In this document: one piece after another, positions 17,438 through 33,751 of the stretch
Numbering within the stretch: the first letter of the stretch is position 1
How the letters are laid out: every line of letters begins with the position of its first letter
DNA from: Bugula neritina
Lineage: Eukaryota; Bryozoa; Gymnolaemata; Cheilostomatida; Bugulidae
Length of the DNA stretch: 64,000 nucleotides
Assembly: GCA_964035545.1 (NCBI GenBank)
Contig: CAXIUT010000134.1
Location: 1 to 64,000 of the forward strand
Direction: 5' to 3'
The notes under the pieces: model-generated
Database searches by the model: none
Seen by the model: only the letters and a program-made list of their open reading frames with translations
What the model was told of the DNA's origin: nothing
Position numbers and translations under genes: made by a program

Positions 17438-18579
17438 GTATCATAGTATTAGAATAATTATATAGTATCATAGTATTAGAGTATATAGTATCATAGTATT
17501 AGAATATATAGTATCATAGTATTAGAGTATATAGTATCATAGTATTAGAATATATAGTACCATAGTATTAGAATATATAGTGTCATAGTATTAGAGTATA
17601 TAGTATCATAGTATTAGAATATATAGTATCATAGTATTAGAGTATATAGTATCATAGTATTAGAGTATATAGTATCATAGTATTAGAATATATAGTATCA
17701 TAGTATTACAATATAGAGTATCATAGTATTAGAATATATAGTATCATAGTATTAGAATATATAGTATCATAGTATTAGAATATATAGTATCATAGTATTA
17801 GAGTATATAGTATCATAGTATTAGAATATATAGTATCATAGTATTAGAATATATAGTATCATAGTATTAGAATATATAGTATCATAGTATTAGAATATAT
17901 AGTATCATACTATTAGAATATATAGTATCATAGTATTAGAGTATATAGTATCATAGTATTAGAATATATAGTATCATAGTATTAGAATATATAGTATCAT
18001 AGTATTAGAATATATAGTATCATAGTATTAGAATATATAGTATCATACTATTAGAATATATAGTATCATAGTATTAGAGTATATAGTATCATAGTATTAG
18101 AATATATAGTATCATAGTATTAGAATATATAGTATCATAGTATTAGTATATGTAGTATCATACTATTAGAATATATAGTATCATAGTATTAGAGTATATA
18201 GTATCATAGTATTAGAATATATAGTATCATAGTATTAAAATATATAGTATCATAGTATTAGAATATATAGTATCATAGTATTAGAATATATAGTATCATA
18301 CTATTAGAATATATAGTATCATAGTATTAGAGTATATAGTATCATAGTATTAGAATATATAGTATCATAGTATTAGAATATATAGTATCATAGTATTAGT
18401 ATATATAGTATCATAGTATTAGAATATAGAGTATCATAGTATTAGAATATATAGTATCATAGTATTAGAATATATAGTATCATAGTATTAGAATATATAG
18501 TATCATAGTATTAGAATATATAGTATCATACTATTAGAATATATAGTATCATAGTATTAGAGTATATAGTATCATAGTA

Positions 18580-18600
18580 TTAGAATATATAGTCATAGTA
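18580..18600 (+). repeat. Shortened 21-bp monomer
   Basis: One monomer reads ATAGTCATAG where the rest of the array has ATAGTATCATAG, a loss of two bases. The otherwise matching monomer in the right array is full length. That explains why the offset between the two homologous segments changes from 41,708 to 41,710 bp at this point. Confidence 0.7.
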
Positions 18601-21600
18601 TTAGAATATATAGTATCATAGTATTAGAATATATAGTATCATAGTATTAGAGTATATAGTATCATAGTATTAGAATATATAGTATCATAGTATTAGAATA
18701 TATAGCATCATTGTATTAGAATATATAGTATCATAGTATTAGAATATATAGTATCATACTATTAGAATATATAGTATCATAGTATTAGAGTATATAGTAT
18801 CATAGTATTAGAATATATAGTATCATAGTATTAGAATATATAGTATCATAGTATTAGAATATATAGTATCATAGTATTAGGATATATAGTATCATACTAT
18901 TAGAATATATAGTATCATAGTATTAGAGTATATAGTATCATAGTATTAGAATATATAGTATCATAGTATTAGAGTATATAGTATCATAGTATTAGAATAT
19001 ATAGTATCATAGTATTAGAATATATAGTATCATAGTATTAGAGTATATAGTATCATAGTATTAGAATATATAGTACCATAGTATTAGAATATATAGTATC
19101 ATAGTATTAGAATATATAGTATCATAGTATTAGAATATATAGTATCATAGTATTAGAGTATATAGTATCATAGTATTAGAATATATAGTATCATAGTATT
19201 AGAATATATAGTATCATAGTATTAGAATATATAGTATCATAGTATTAGAATATATAGTATCATAGTATTAGAATATAGAGTATCATAGTATTAGAGTATA
19301 TAGTATCATAGTATTAGAGTATATAGTATCATAGTATTAGAATATATAGTATCATAGTATTAGAATATATAGTATCATAGTATTAGAATATATAGTATCA
19401 TAGTATTAGAGTATATAGTATCATAGTATTAGAATATATAGTATCATAGTATTAGAATATATAGTATCATAGTATTAGAATATATAGTATCATAGTATTA
19501 GAATATATAGTATCATACTATTAGAATATATAGTATCATAGTATTAGAGTATATAGTATCATAGTATTAGATTATATAGTATCATAGTATTAGAATATAT
19601 AGTATCATAGTATTAGAATATATAGTATCATAGTATTAGAATATATAGTATCATACTATTAGAATATATAGTATCATAGTATTAGAGTATATAGTATCAT
19701 AGTATTAGAAGATATAGTATCATAGTATTAGAGTATATAGTATCATAGTATTAGAATATATAGTATCATAGTATTAGAATATATAGTATCATAGTATTAG
19801 AATATATAGTATCATAGTATTAGAATATATAGTATCATACTATTAGAATATATAGTATCATAGTATTAGAGTATATAGTATCATAGTATTAGAATATATA
19901 GTATCATAGTATTAGAATATATAGTATCATAGTATTAGAATATATAGTATCATAGTATTAGAATATATAGTATCATACTATTAGAATATATAGTATCATA
20001 GTATTAGAGTATATAGTATCATAGTATTAGAATATATAGTATCATAGTATTAGAATATATAGTATCATAGTATTAGAGTATATAGTATCATAGTATTAGA
20101 ATATATAGTATCATAGTATTAGAATATATAGTATCATAGTATTAGAATATATAGTATCATAGTATTAGAGTATATAGTATCATAGTATTAGAATATATAG
20201 TATCATAGTATTAGAATATATAGTATCATAGTATTAGAATATATAGTATCATAGTATTAGAATATATAGTATCATAGTATTAGAATATATAGTATCATAC
20301 TATTAGAATATATAGTATCATAGTATTAGAGTATATAGTATCATAGTATTAGAATATATAGTATCATAGTATTAGAGTATATAGTATCATAGTATTAGAA
20401 TATATAGTATCATAGTATTAGAATATATAGTATCATAGTATTAGAATATATAGTATCATAGTATTAGAATATATAGTATCATACTATTAGAATATATAGT
20501 ATCATAGTATTAGAGTATATAGTATCATAGTATTAGAATATATAGTATCATAGTATTAGAATATATAGTATCATAGTATTAGAGTATATAGTATCATAGT
20601 ATTAGAATATATAGTATCATAGTATTAGAATATATAGTATCATAGTATTAGAGTATATAGTATCATAGTATTAGAATATATAGTATCATAGTATTAGAAT
20701 ATATAGTATCATACTATTAGAATATATAGTATCATAGTATTAGAGTATATAGTATCATAGTATTAGAATATATAGTATCATAGTATTAGAATATATAGTA
20801 TCATAGTATTAGAATATATAGTATCATAGTATTAGAATATATAGTATCATACTATTAGAATATATAGTATCATAGTATTAGAGTATATAGTATCATAGTA
20901 TTAGAATATATAGTATCATAGTATTAGAATATATAGTATCATAGTATTAGAGTATATAGTATCATAGTATTAGAATATATAGTATCATAGTATTAGAATA
21001 TATAGTATCATAGTATTAGAATATATAGTATCATAGTATTAGAGTAAATAGTATCATAGTATTAGAATATATAGTATCATAGTATTAGAATATATAGTAT
21101 CATAGTATTAGAATATATAGTATCATAGTATTAGAATATATAGTATCATAGTATTAGAATATAGAGTATCATAGTATTAGAGTATATAGAGTATCATAGT
21201 ATTAGAGTGTATAGAGTATCATAGTATTAGAATATATAGTATCATAGTATTAGAATATTTAGTATCATAGTATTAGAGTATATAGTATCATAGTATTAGA
21301 ATACATAGTATCATAGTATTAGAATATATAGTATCATAGTATTAGAATATAGAGTATCATAGTATTAGAATATATAGTATCATAGTATTAGAATATATAG
21401 TATCATAATATTAGAATATATAGTATCATAGTATTAGAATATAGAGTATCATAGTATTAGAATAATTATATAGTATCATAGTATTAGAGTATATAGTATC
21501 ATAGTATCAGAATATATAGTATCATAGTATTAGGGTATATAGTATCATAGTATTAGAATATATAGTATCATAGTATTAGAATATATAGTATCATAGTATT

Positions 21601-24600
21601 AGAGTATATAGTATCATAGTATTAGAATATATAGTATCATAGTATTAGAATATAGAGTATCATAGTATTAGAATAATTATATAGTATCATAGTATTAGAA
21701 TATATAGTATCATAGTATTAGAATATAGAGTATCATAGTATTAGAATATATAGTATCATAGTATTAGAATATATAGTATCATAGTATTAGAATATATAGT
21801 ATCATAGTATTAGTATATATAGTATCATAGTATTAGAATATATAGTATCATAGTATTAGAATATATAGTATCATAGTATTAGAGTATAGAGCATCATAGT
21901 ATCAGAATATATAGTATCTTAGTATTAGAGTATATAGTATCATAGTATTAGAGTATATAGCACCATAGTATTAGAATATATAGTATCATAGTATTAGAAT
22001 ATAGAGTATCATAGTATTAGAATATATAGTATTATAGTATTAGAGTATATAGTATCATAGTATTAGAATATATAGTATCATAGTATTAGAATATATAGTA
22101 TCATAGTATTAGAATATATAGTATCATAGTATTAGAGTATAGAGTATCATAGTATCAGAATATATAGTATCTTAGTATTAGAATATATAGTATCATAGTA
22201 TTAGAGTATATAGTACCATAGTATTAGAATATATAGTATCATAGTATTAGAATATAGAGTATCATAGTATTAGAATATATAGTATTATAGTATTAGAGTA
22301 TATAGTATCATAGTATTAGAATATATAGTATCATAGTATTAGAATATATAGTATCATAGTATTAGAATATAGAGTATCATAGTATTAGAGTACAGAGTAT
22401 CATAGTATTAGAATAATTATATAGTATCATAGTATTAGAATATATAGTATCATAGTATTAGAGTATATAGTATCATAGTATTAGAATATATAGTATCATA
22501 GTATTAGAATATATAGTATCATACTATTAGAATATATAGTATCATAGTATTAGAGTATATAGTATTATAGTATTAGAATATATAGTATCATAGTATTAGA
22601 ATATATAGTATCATAGTATTAGAATATATAGTATCATAGTATTAGAATATATAGTATCATACTATTAGAATATATAGTATCATAGTATTAGAGTATATAG
22701 TATCATAGTATTAGAATATATAGTATCATAGTATTAGAATATATAGTATCATAGTATTAGAATATATAGTATCATACTATTAGAATATATAGTATCATAG
22801 TATTAGAGTATATAGTATCATAGTATTAGAATATATAGTATCATAGTATTAGAATATATAGTATCATAGTATTAGAGTATATAGTATCATAGTATTAGAA
22901 TATATAGTATCATAGTATTAGAATATATAGTATCATAGTATTAGAATATATAGTATCATAGTATTAGAGTATATAGTATCATAGTATTAGAATATATAGT
23001 ATCATAGTATTAGAATATATAGTATCATAGTATTAGAATATATAGTATCATAGTATTAGAATATATAGTATCATAGTATTAGAATATATAGTATCATAGT
23101 ATTAGAATATAGAGTATCATAGTATTAGAGTATATAGAGTATCATAGTATTAGAATATATAGTATCATAGTATTAGAATATATAGTATCATAGTATTAGA
23201 GTATATAGTATCATAGTATTAGAATATATAGTATCATAGTATTAGAATATATAGTATCATAGTATTAGAATATATAGTATCATAGTATTAGAGTATATAG
23301 TATCATAGTAATAGAATATATAGTATCATAGTATTAGAGTATATAGTATCATAGTATTAGAGTATATAGTATCATAGTATTAGAGTATAGAGTATCATAG
23401 TATTAGAATATATAGTATCATAGTATTAGAATATATAGTATCATAGTATTAGAATATAGAGTATCATAGTATTAGAATATATAGTATCATAGTATTAGAA
23501 TATAGAGTATCATAGTATTAGAATATATAGTATCATAGTATTAGAATATATAGTATCATAGTATTAGAGTATATAGTATCATAGTATTAGAGTATATAGT
23601 ATCATAGTATTAGAGTATATAGTATCATAGTATTAGAATATAGAGTATCATAGTATTAGAGTATATAGTACCATAGTATTAGAATATATAGTATCATAGT
23701 ATTAGAATATATAGTATCATAGTATTAGAGTATATAGTATCATAGTATTAGAATATATAGTATCACAGTATTAGAATATATAGTATCATAGTATTAGAAT
23801 ATATAGAGTATCATAGTATTAGAATATATAGTATCATAGTATTAGAGTATATAGTATCATAGTATTAGAGTATATAGTATCATAGTATTAGAATATAGAG
23901 TATCATAGTATTAGAATATATAGTATCATAGTATTAGAATATATAGTATCATAGTGTTAGAGTATATAGTATCATAGTATTAGAATATATAGTATCATAG
24001 TATTAGAATATATAGTATCATAGTATTAGAATATATAGTATCATAGTATTAGAATATATAGTATCATACTATTAGAATATATAGTATCATAGTATTAGAG
24101 TATATAGTATCATAGTATTAGAATATATAGTATCATAGTATTAGAATATATAGTATCATAGTATTAGAGTATATAGTATCATAGTATTAGAATATATAGT
24201 ATCATAGTATTAGAATATTTAGTATCATAGTATTAGAATATATAGTATCATAGTATTAGAGTATATAGTATCATAGTATTAGAATATATAGTATCATAGT
24301 ATTAGAATATATAGTATCATAGTATTAGAATATATAGTATCATAGTATTAGAATATATAGTATCATACTATTAGAATATATAGTATCATAGTATTAGAGT
24401 ATATAGTATCATAGTATTAGAATATATAGTATCATAGTATTAGAGTATATAGTATCATAGTATTAGAGTATATAGTATCATAGTATTAGAGTATATAGTA
24501 TCATAGTATTAGAATATATAGTATCATAGTATTAGAGTATATAGTATCATAGTATTAGAATATATAGTACCATAGTATTAGTATATATAGTATCATAGTA

Positions 24601-25289
24601 TTAGAATATATAGTATCATAGTATTAGAATATATAGTATCATAGTATTAGAATATATAGTATCATACTATTAGAATATATAGTATCATAGTATTAGAGTA
24701 TATAGTATCATAGTATTAGAATATATAGTATCATAGTATTAGAATATATAGTATCATAGTATTAGAGTATATAGTATCATAGTATTAGAATATATAGTAT
24801 CATAGTATTAGAATATATAGTATCATAGTATTAGAATATATAGTATCATAGTATTAGAGTATATAGTATCATAGTATTAGAATATATAGTATCATAGTAT
24901 TAGAATATATTGTATCATAGTATTAGAATATATAGTATCATAGTATTAGGATATATAGTATCATACTATTAGAATATATAGTATCATAGTATTAGAGTAT
25001 ATAGTATCATAGTATTAGAATATATAGTATCATAGTATTAGAGTATATAGTATCATAGTATTAGAGTATATAGTATCATAGTATTAGAGTATATAGTATC
25101 ATAGTATTAGAATATATAGTATCATAGTATTAGAATATATAGAGTATCATAGTATTAGAATATATAGTATCATAGTATTAGAATATATAGTATCATAGTA
25201 TTAGAATATATAGTATCATAGTATTAGAATATATAGTATCATAGTATTAGAATATATAGTATCATAGTATTAGAATATATAGTATCATA

Positions 25290-28200
25290 CTATTATAATA
25301 TATAGTATCATAGTATTAGAGTATATAGTATCATAGTATTAGAATATATAGTATCATAGTATTAGAGTATATAGTATCATAGTATTAGAGTATATAGTAT
25401 CATAGTATTAGAGTATATAGTATCATAGTATTAGAATATATAGTATCATAGTATTAGAGTATATAGTATCATAGTATTAGAATATATAGTACCATAGTAT
25501 TAGTATATATAGTATCATAGTATTAGAATATATAGTATCATAGTATTAGAATATATAGTATCATAGTATTAGAATATATAGAGTATCATAGTATTAGAAT
25601 ATAGAGTATCATAGTATTAGAATATATAGTATCATAGTATTAGAATATATAGAGTATCATAGTATTAGAATATATAGAGTATCATAGTATTAGAATATAT
25701 AGTATCATAGTATTAGAATATATAGTATCATAGTATTAGAGTATATAGTATCATAGTATTAGAGTATATAGTATCATAGTATTAGAGTATATATTATCAT
25801 GGTATTAGAGTATATAGTATCATAGTATTAGAGTATATAGTATCATAGTATTAGAATATATAGTATCATAGTATTAGAATATATAGTATCATAGTATTAG
25901 AGTATATAGTATCATAGTATTAGAATATATAGTATCACAGTATTAGAATATATAGTATCATAGTATTAGAATATATAGTATCATAGTATTAGAATATATA
26001 GAGTATCATAGTATTAGAATATGTAGAGTATCATAGTATTAGAATATATAGTATCATAGTATTAGAGTATATAGTATCATAGTATTAGAGTATATAGTAT
26101 TATAGTATTAGAATATAGAGTATCATAGTATTAGAATATATAGTATCATAGTATTAGAATATATAGTATCATAGTATTAGAGTATATAGTATCATAGTAT
26201 TAGAATATATAGTATCATAGTATTAGAATATATAGTATCATAGTATTAGAATATATAGTATCATAGTATTAGAATATATAGTATCATACTATTAGAATAT
26301 ATAGTATCATAGTATTAGAGTATATAGTATCATAGTATTAGAATATATAGTATCATAGTATTAGAATATATAGTATCATAGTATTAGAGTATATAGTATC
26401 ATAGTATTAGAATATATAGTATCATAGTATTAGAATATATAGTATCATAGTATTAGAATATATAGTATCATAGTATTAAAGTATATAGTATCATAGTATT
26501 AGAATATATAGTATCATAGTATTAGAATATATAGTATCATAGTATTGGAATATATAGTATCATAGTATTAGAATATATAGTATCATACTATTAGAATATA
26601 TAGTATCATGGTATTAGAGTATATAGTATCATAGTATTAGAATATATAGTATCATAGTATTAGAGTATATAGTATCATAGTATTAGAGTATATAGTATCA
26701 TAGTATTAGAGTATATAGTATCATAGTATTAGAATATATAGTATCATAGTATTAGAGTATATAGTATCATAGTATTAGAATATATAGTACCATAGTATTA
26801 GTATATATAGTATCATAGTATTAGAATATATAGTATCATAGTATTAGAATATATAGTATCATAGTATTAGAATATATAGTATCATACTATTAGAATATAT
26901 AGTATCATAGTATTAGAGTATATAGTATCATAGTATTAGAATATATAGTATCATAGTATTAGAATATATAGTATCATAGTATTAGAGTATATAGTATCAT
27001 AGTATTAAAATATATAGTATCATAGTATTAGAATATATAGTATCATAGTATTAGAATATATAGTATCATAGTATTAGAGTATATAGTATCATAGTATTAG
27101 AATATATAGTATCATAGTATTAGAATATATAGTATCATAGTATTAGAATATATAGTATCATAGTATTAGAATATATAGTATCATACTATTAGAATATATA
27201 GTATCATAGTATTAGAGTATATAGTATCATAGTATTAGAATATATAGTATCATAGTATTAGAGTATATAGTATCATAGTATTAGAGTATATAGTATCATA
27301 GTATTAGAGTATATAGTATCATAGTATTAGAATATATAGTATCATAGTATTAGAATATATAGAGTATCATAGTATTAGAATATATAGTATCATAGTATTA
27401 GAATATATAGTATCATAGTATTAGAATATATAGTATCATAGTATTAGAATATATAGTATCATAGTATTAGAATATATAGTATCATAGTATTAGAATATAT
27501 AGTATCATACTATTAGAATATATAGTATCATAGTATTAGAGTATATAGTATCATAGTATTAGAATATATAGTATCATAGTATTAGAGTATATAGTATCAT
27601 AGTATTAGAGTATATAGTATCATAGTATTAGAGTATATAGTATCATAGTATTAGAATATATAGTATCATAGTATTAGAGTATATAGTATCATAGTATTAG
27701 AATATATAGTACCATAGTATTAGTATATATAGTATCATAGTATTAGAATATATAGTATCATAGTGTTAGAATATATAGTATCATAGTATTAGAATATATA
27801 GAGTATCATAGTATTAGAATATAGAGTATCATAGTATTAGAATATATAGTATCATAGTATTAGAATATATAGAGTATCATAGTATTAGAATATATAGAGT
27901 ATCATAGTATTAGAATATATAGTATCATAGTATTAGAATATATAGTATCATAGTATTAGAGTATATAGTATCATAGTATTAGAGTATATAGTATCATAGT
28001 ATTAGAGTATATATTATCATGGTATTAGAGTATATAGTATCATAGTATTAGAGTATATAGTATCATAGTATTAGAGTATAGAGTATCATAGTATTAGAGT
28101 ATAGAGTATCATAGTATTAGAATATATAGTATCATAGTATTAGAGTATATAGTATAATAGTATTAGAGTATATAGTATCATAGTATTAGAATATATAGTA

Positions 28201-31200
28201 TCATAGTATTAGAATATATAGTATCATAGTATTAGAATATATGGTATCATAGTATTACAATATATAGTATCAAAGTATTCGAATATATAGTATCATAGTA
28301 TTAGAGTATATAGTATCATAGTATTAGAATATATAGTATCATAGTATTAGAATATATAGTATCATAGTATTAGAATATATAGTATCATAGTATTAGAGTA
28401 TATAGTATCATAGTATTAGAGTATATAGTATCATAGTATTAGAATATATAGTATCATAGTATTAGAGTATATAGTATCATAGTATTAGAATATATAGTAT
28501 CATAGTATTAGAATATAGAGTATCATAGTATTAGAATATATAGTATCATAGTACTAGAATATAGAGTATCATAGTATTAGAATATATAGTATCATAGTAT
28601 TAGAGTATATAGTATCATAGTATTAGAATATATAGTATCATAGTATTAGAGTATATAGTATCATAGTAATAGAGTATATAGTATCATAGTATTAGAATAT
28701 ATAGTATCATAGTATTAGAGTATATAGTATCATAGTATTAGAATATAGAGTATCATAGTATTAGAGTATATAGTATCATAGCATTAGAGTATATAGGGTC
28801 ATAGTATTAGAGTATAGAGTATCATAGTATTAGAGTATATAGTATCATAGTATTAGAATATATAGTATCATAGTATTAGAATATATAGTATCATAGTATT
28901 AGAATATATAGTATCATAGTATTAGAATATATAGTATCATAGTATTAGAATATATAGTATCATAGTATTAGAATATAGAGTATCATAGTATTAGAGTATA
29001 TAGTATCATAGTATTAGAATATATAGTATCATAGTATTAGAATATATAGTATCATAGTATTAGAGTATATAGTATCATAGTATTAGAATATATAGTATCA
29101 TAGTATTAGAACATATAGTATCATAGTATTAGAGTATATAGTATCATAGTATTAGAGTATATAGTATCATAGTATTAGAATATATAGTATCATAGTATTA
29201 GAGTATATAGTATCATAGTATTAGAGTATATAGTATCATAGTATTAGAGTATAGAGTTTCATAGTATTAGAATATATAGTATCATAGTATTAGAATATAT
29301 AGTATCATAGTATTAGAGTATATAGTATCATAGTATTAGAATATAGAGTATCATAGTATTAGAATATATAGTATCATAGTATTAGAATATATAGTATCAT
29401 AATATTAGAATATATAGTATCATAGTATTAGAATATAGAGTATCATAGTATTAGAATAATTATATAGTATCATAGTATTAGAATATATAGTATCATAGTA
29501 TTAGAATATATAGTATCATACTATTATAATATATAGTATCATAGTATTAGAGTATATAGTATCATAGTATTAGAATATATAGTATCATAGTATTAGAGTA
29601 TATAGTATCATAGTATTAGAGTATATAGTATCATAGTATTAGAGTATATAGTATCATAGTATTAGAATATATAGTATCATAGTATTAGAGTATATAGTAT
29701 CATAGTATTAGAATATATAGTACCATAGTATTAGTATATATAGTATCATAGTATTAGAATATATAGTATCATAGTATTAGAATATATAGTATCATAGTAT
29801 TAGAATATATAGAGTATCATAGTATTAGAATATAGAGTATCATAGTATTAGAATATATAGTATCATAGTATTAGAATATATAGAGTATCATAGTATTAGA
29901 ATATATAGAGTATCATAGTATTAGAATATATAGTATCATAGTATTAGAATATATAGTATCATAGTATTAGAGTATATAGTATCATAGTATTAGAGTATAT
30001 AGTATCATAGTATTAGAGTATATATTATCATGGTATTAGAGTATATAGTATCATAGTATTAGAGTATATAGTATCATAGTATTAGAATATATAGTATCAT
30101 AGTATTAGAATATATAGTATCATAGTATTAGAGTATATAGTATCATAGTATTAGAATATATAGTATCACAGTATTAGAATATATAGTATCATAGTATTAG
30201 AATATATAGTATCATAGTATTAGAATATATAGAGTATCATAGTATTAGAATATGTAGAGTATCATAGTATTAGAATATATAGTATCATAGTATTAGAGTA
30301 TATAGTATCATAGTATTAGAGTATATAGTATTATAGTATTAGAATATAGAGTATCATAGTATTAGAATATATAGTATCATAGTATTAGAATATATAGTAT
30401 CATAGTATTAGAGTATATAGTATCATAGTATTAGAATATATAGTATCATAGTATTAGAATATATAGTATCATAGTATTAGAATATATAGTATCATAGTAT
30501 TAGAATATATAGTATCATACTATTAGAATATATAGTATCATAGTATTAGAGTATATAGTATCATAGTATTAGAATATATAGTATCATAGTATTAGAATAT
30601 ATAGTATCATAGTATTAGAGTATATAGTATCATAGTATTAGAATATATAGTATCATAGTATTAGAATATATAGTATCATAGTATTAGAATATATAGTATC
30701 ATAGTATTAAAGTATATAGTATCATAGTATTAGAATATATAGTATCATAGTATTAGAATATATAGTATCATAGTATTAGAATATATAGTATCATAGTATT
30801 AGAATATATAGTATCATACTATTAGAATATATAGTATCATGGTATTAGAGTATATAGTATCATAGTATTAGAATATATAGTATCATAGTATTAGAGTATA
30901 TAGTATCATAGTATTAGAGTATATAGTATCATAGTATTAGAGTATATAGTATCATAGTATTAGAATATATAGTATCATAGTATTAGAGTATATAGTATCA
31001 TAGTATTAGAATATATAGTACCATAGTATTAGTATATATAGTATCATAGTATTAGAATATATAGTATCATAGTATTAGAATATATAGTATCATAGTATTA
31101 GAATATATAGTATCATACTATTAGAATATATAGTATCATAGTATTAGAGTATATAGTATCATAGTATTAGAATATATAGTATCATAGTATTAGAATATAT

Positions 31201-33751
31201 AGTATCATAGTATTAGAGTATATAGTATCATAGTATTAAAATATATAGTATCATAGTATTAGAATATATAGTATCATAGTATTAGAATATATAGTATCAT
31301 AGTATTAGAGTATATAGTATCATAGTATTAGAATATATAGTATCATAGTATTAGAATATATAGTATCATAGTATTAGAATATATAGTATCATAGTATTAG
31401 AATATATAGTATCATACTATTAGAATATATAGTATCATAGTATTAGAGTATATAGTATCATAGTATTAGAATATATAGTATCATAGTATTAGAGTATATA
31501 GTATCATAGTATTAGAGTATATAGTATCATAGTATTAGAGTATATAGTATCATAGTATTAGAATATATAGTATCATAGTATTAGAATATATAGAGTATCA
31601 TAGTATTAGAATATATAGTATCATAGTATTAGAATATATAGTATCATAGTATTAGAATATATAGTATCATAGTATTAGAATATATAGTATCATAGTATTA
31701 GAATATATAGTATCATAGTATTAGAATATATAGTATCATACTATTAGAATATATAGTATCATAGTATTAGAGTATATAGTATCATAGTATTAGAATATAT
31801 AGTATCATAGTATTAGAGTATATAGTATCATAGTATTAGAGTATATAGTATCATAGTATTAGAGTATATAGTATCATAGTATTAGAATATATAGTATCAT
31901 AGTATTAGAGTATATAGTATCATAGTATTAGAATATATAGTACCATAGTATTAGTATATATAGTATCATAGTATTAGAATATATAGTATCATAGTGTTAG
32001 AATATATAGTATCATAGTATTAGAATATATAGAGTATCATAGTATTAGAATATAGAGTATCATAGTATTAGAATATATAGTATCATAGTATTAGAATATA
32101 TAGAGTATCATAGTATTAGAATATATAGAGTATCATAGTATTAGAATATATAGTATCATAGTATTAGAATATATAGTATCATAGTATTAGAGTATATAGT
32201 ATCATAGTATTAGAGTATATAGTATCATAGTATTAGAGTATATATTATCATGGTATTAGAGTATATAGTATCATAGTATTAGAGTATATAGTATCATAGT
32301 ATTAGAGTATAGAGTATCATAGTATTAGAGTATAGAGTATCATAGTATTAGAATATATAGTATCATAGTATTAGAGTATATAGTATAATAGTATTAGAGT
32401 ATATAGTATCATAGTATTAGAATATATAGTATCATAGTATTAGAATATATAGTATCATAGTATTAGAATATATGGTATCATAGTATTACAATATATAGTA
32501 TCAAAGTATTCGAATATATAGTATCATAGTATTAGAGTATATAGTATCATAGTATTAGAATATATAGTATCATAGTATTAGAATATATAGTATCATAGTA
32601 TTAGAATATATAGTATCATAGTATTAGAGTATATAGTATCATAGTATTAGAGTATATAGTATCATAGTATTAGAATATATAGTATCATAGTATTAGAGTA
32701 TATAGTATCATAGTATTAGAATATATAGTATCATAGTATTAGAATATAGAGTATCATAGTATTAGAATATATAGTATCATAGTACTAGAATATAGAGTAT
32801 CATAGTATTAGAATATATAGTATCATAGTATTAGAGTATATAGTATCATAGTATTAGAATATATAGTATCATAGTATTAGAGTATATAGTATCATAGTAA
32901 TAGAGTATATAGTATCATAGTATTAGAATATATAGTATCATAGTATTAGAGTATATAGTATCATAGTATTAGAATATAGAGTATCATAGTATTAGAGTAT
33001 ATAGTATCATAGCATTAGAGTATATAGGGTCATAGTATTAGAGTATAGAGTATCATAGTATTAGAGTATATAGTATCATAGTATTAGAATATATAGTATC
33101 ATAGTATTAGAATATATAGTATCATAGTATTAGAATATATAGTATCATAGTATTAGAATATATAGTATCATAGTATTAGAATATATAGTATCATAGTATT
33201 AGAATATAGAGTATCATAGTATTAGAGTATATAGTATCATAGTATTAGAATATATAGTATCATAGTATTAGAATATATAGTATCATAGTATTAGAGTATA
33301 TAGTATCATAGTATTAGAATATATAGTATCATAGTATTAGAATATATAGTATCATAGTATTAGAGTATATAGTATCATAGTATTAGAGTATATAGTATCA
33401 TAGTATTAGAATATATAGTATCATAGTATTAGAGTATATAGTATCATAGTATTAGAGTATATAGTATCATAGTATTAGAGTATAGAGTTTCATAGTATTA
33501 GAATATATAGTATCATAGTATTAGAATATATAGTATCATAGTATTAGAGTATATAGTATCATAGTATTAGAATATAGAGTATCATAGTATTAGAATATAT
33601 AGTATCATAGTATTAGAATATATAGTATCATAATATTAGAATATATAGTATCATAGTATTAGAATATAGAGTATCATAGTATTAGAATAATTATATAGTA
33701 TCATAGTATTAGAGTATATAGTATCATAGTATTAGAATATATAGTATCATA
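25290..33751 (+). repeat. Tandem duplication of a 4,231-bp satellite block
   Basis: Six rare markers recur at a constant 4,231-bp distance. They are CTATTATAAT at 25290 and 29521, GTGTTAGAATA at about 27763 and 31994, CAAAGTATTCG at 28271 and 32502, CATAGCATT at 28782 and 33013, GAGTTTCATAG at 29256 and 33487, and the 27-bp monomer at 29454 and 33685. The junction between copies lies near 29470-29521. The exact outer edges cannot be fixed by eye because the monomers are nearly identical. Confidence 0.8.
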
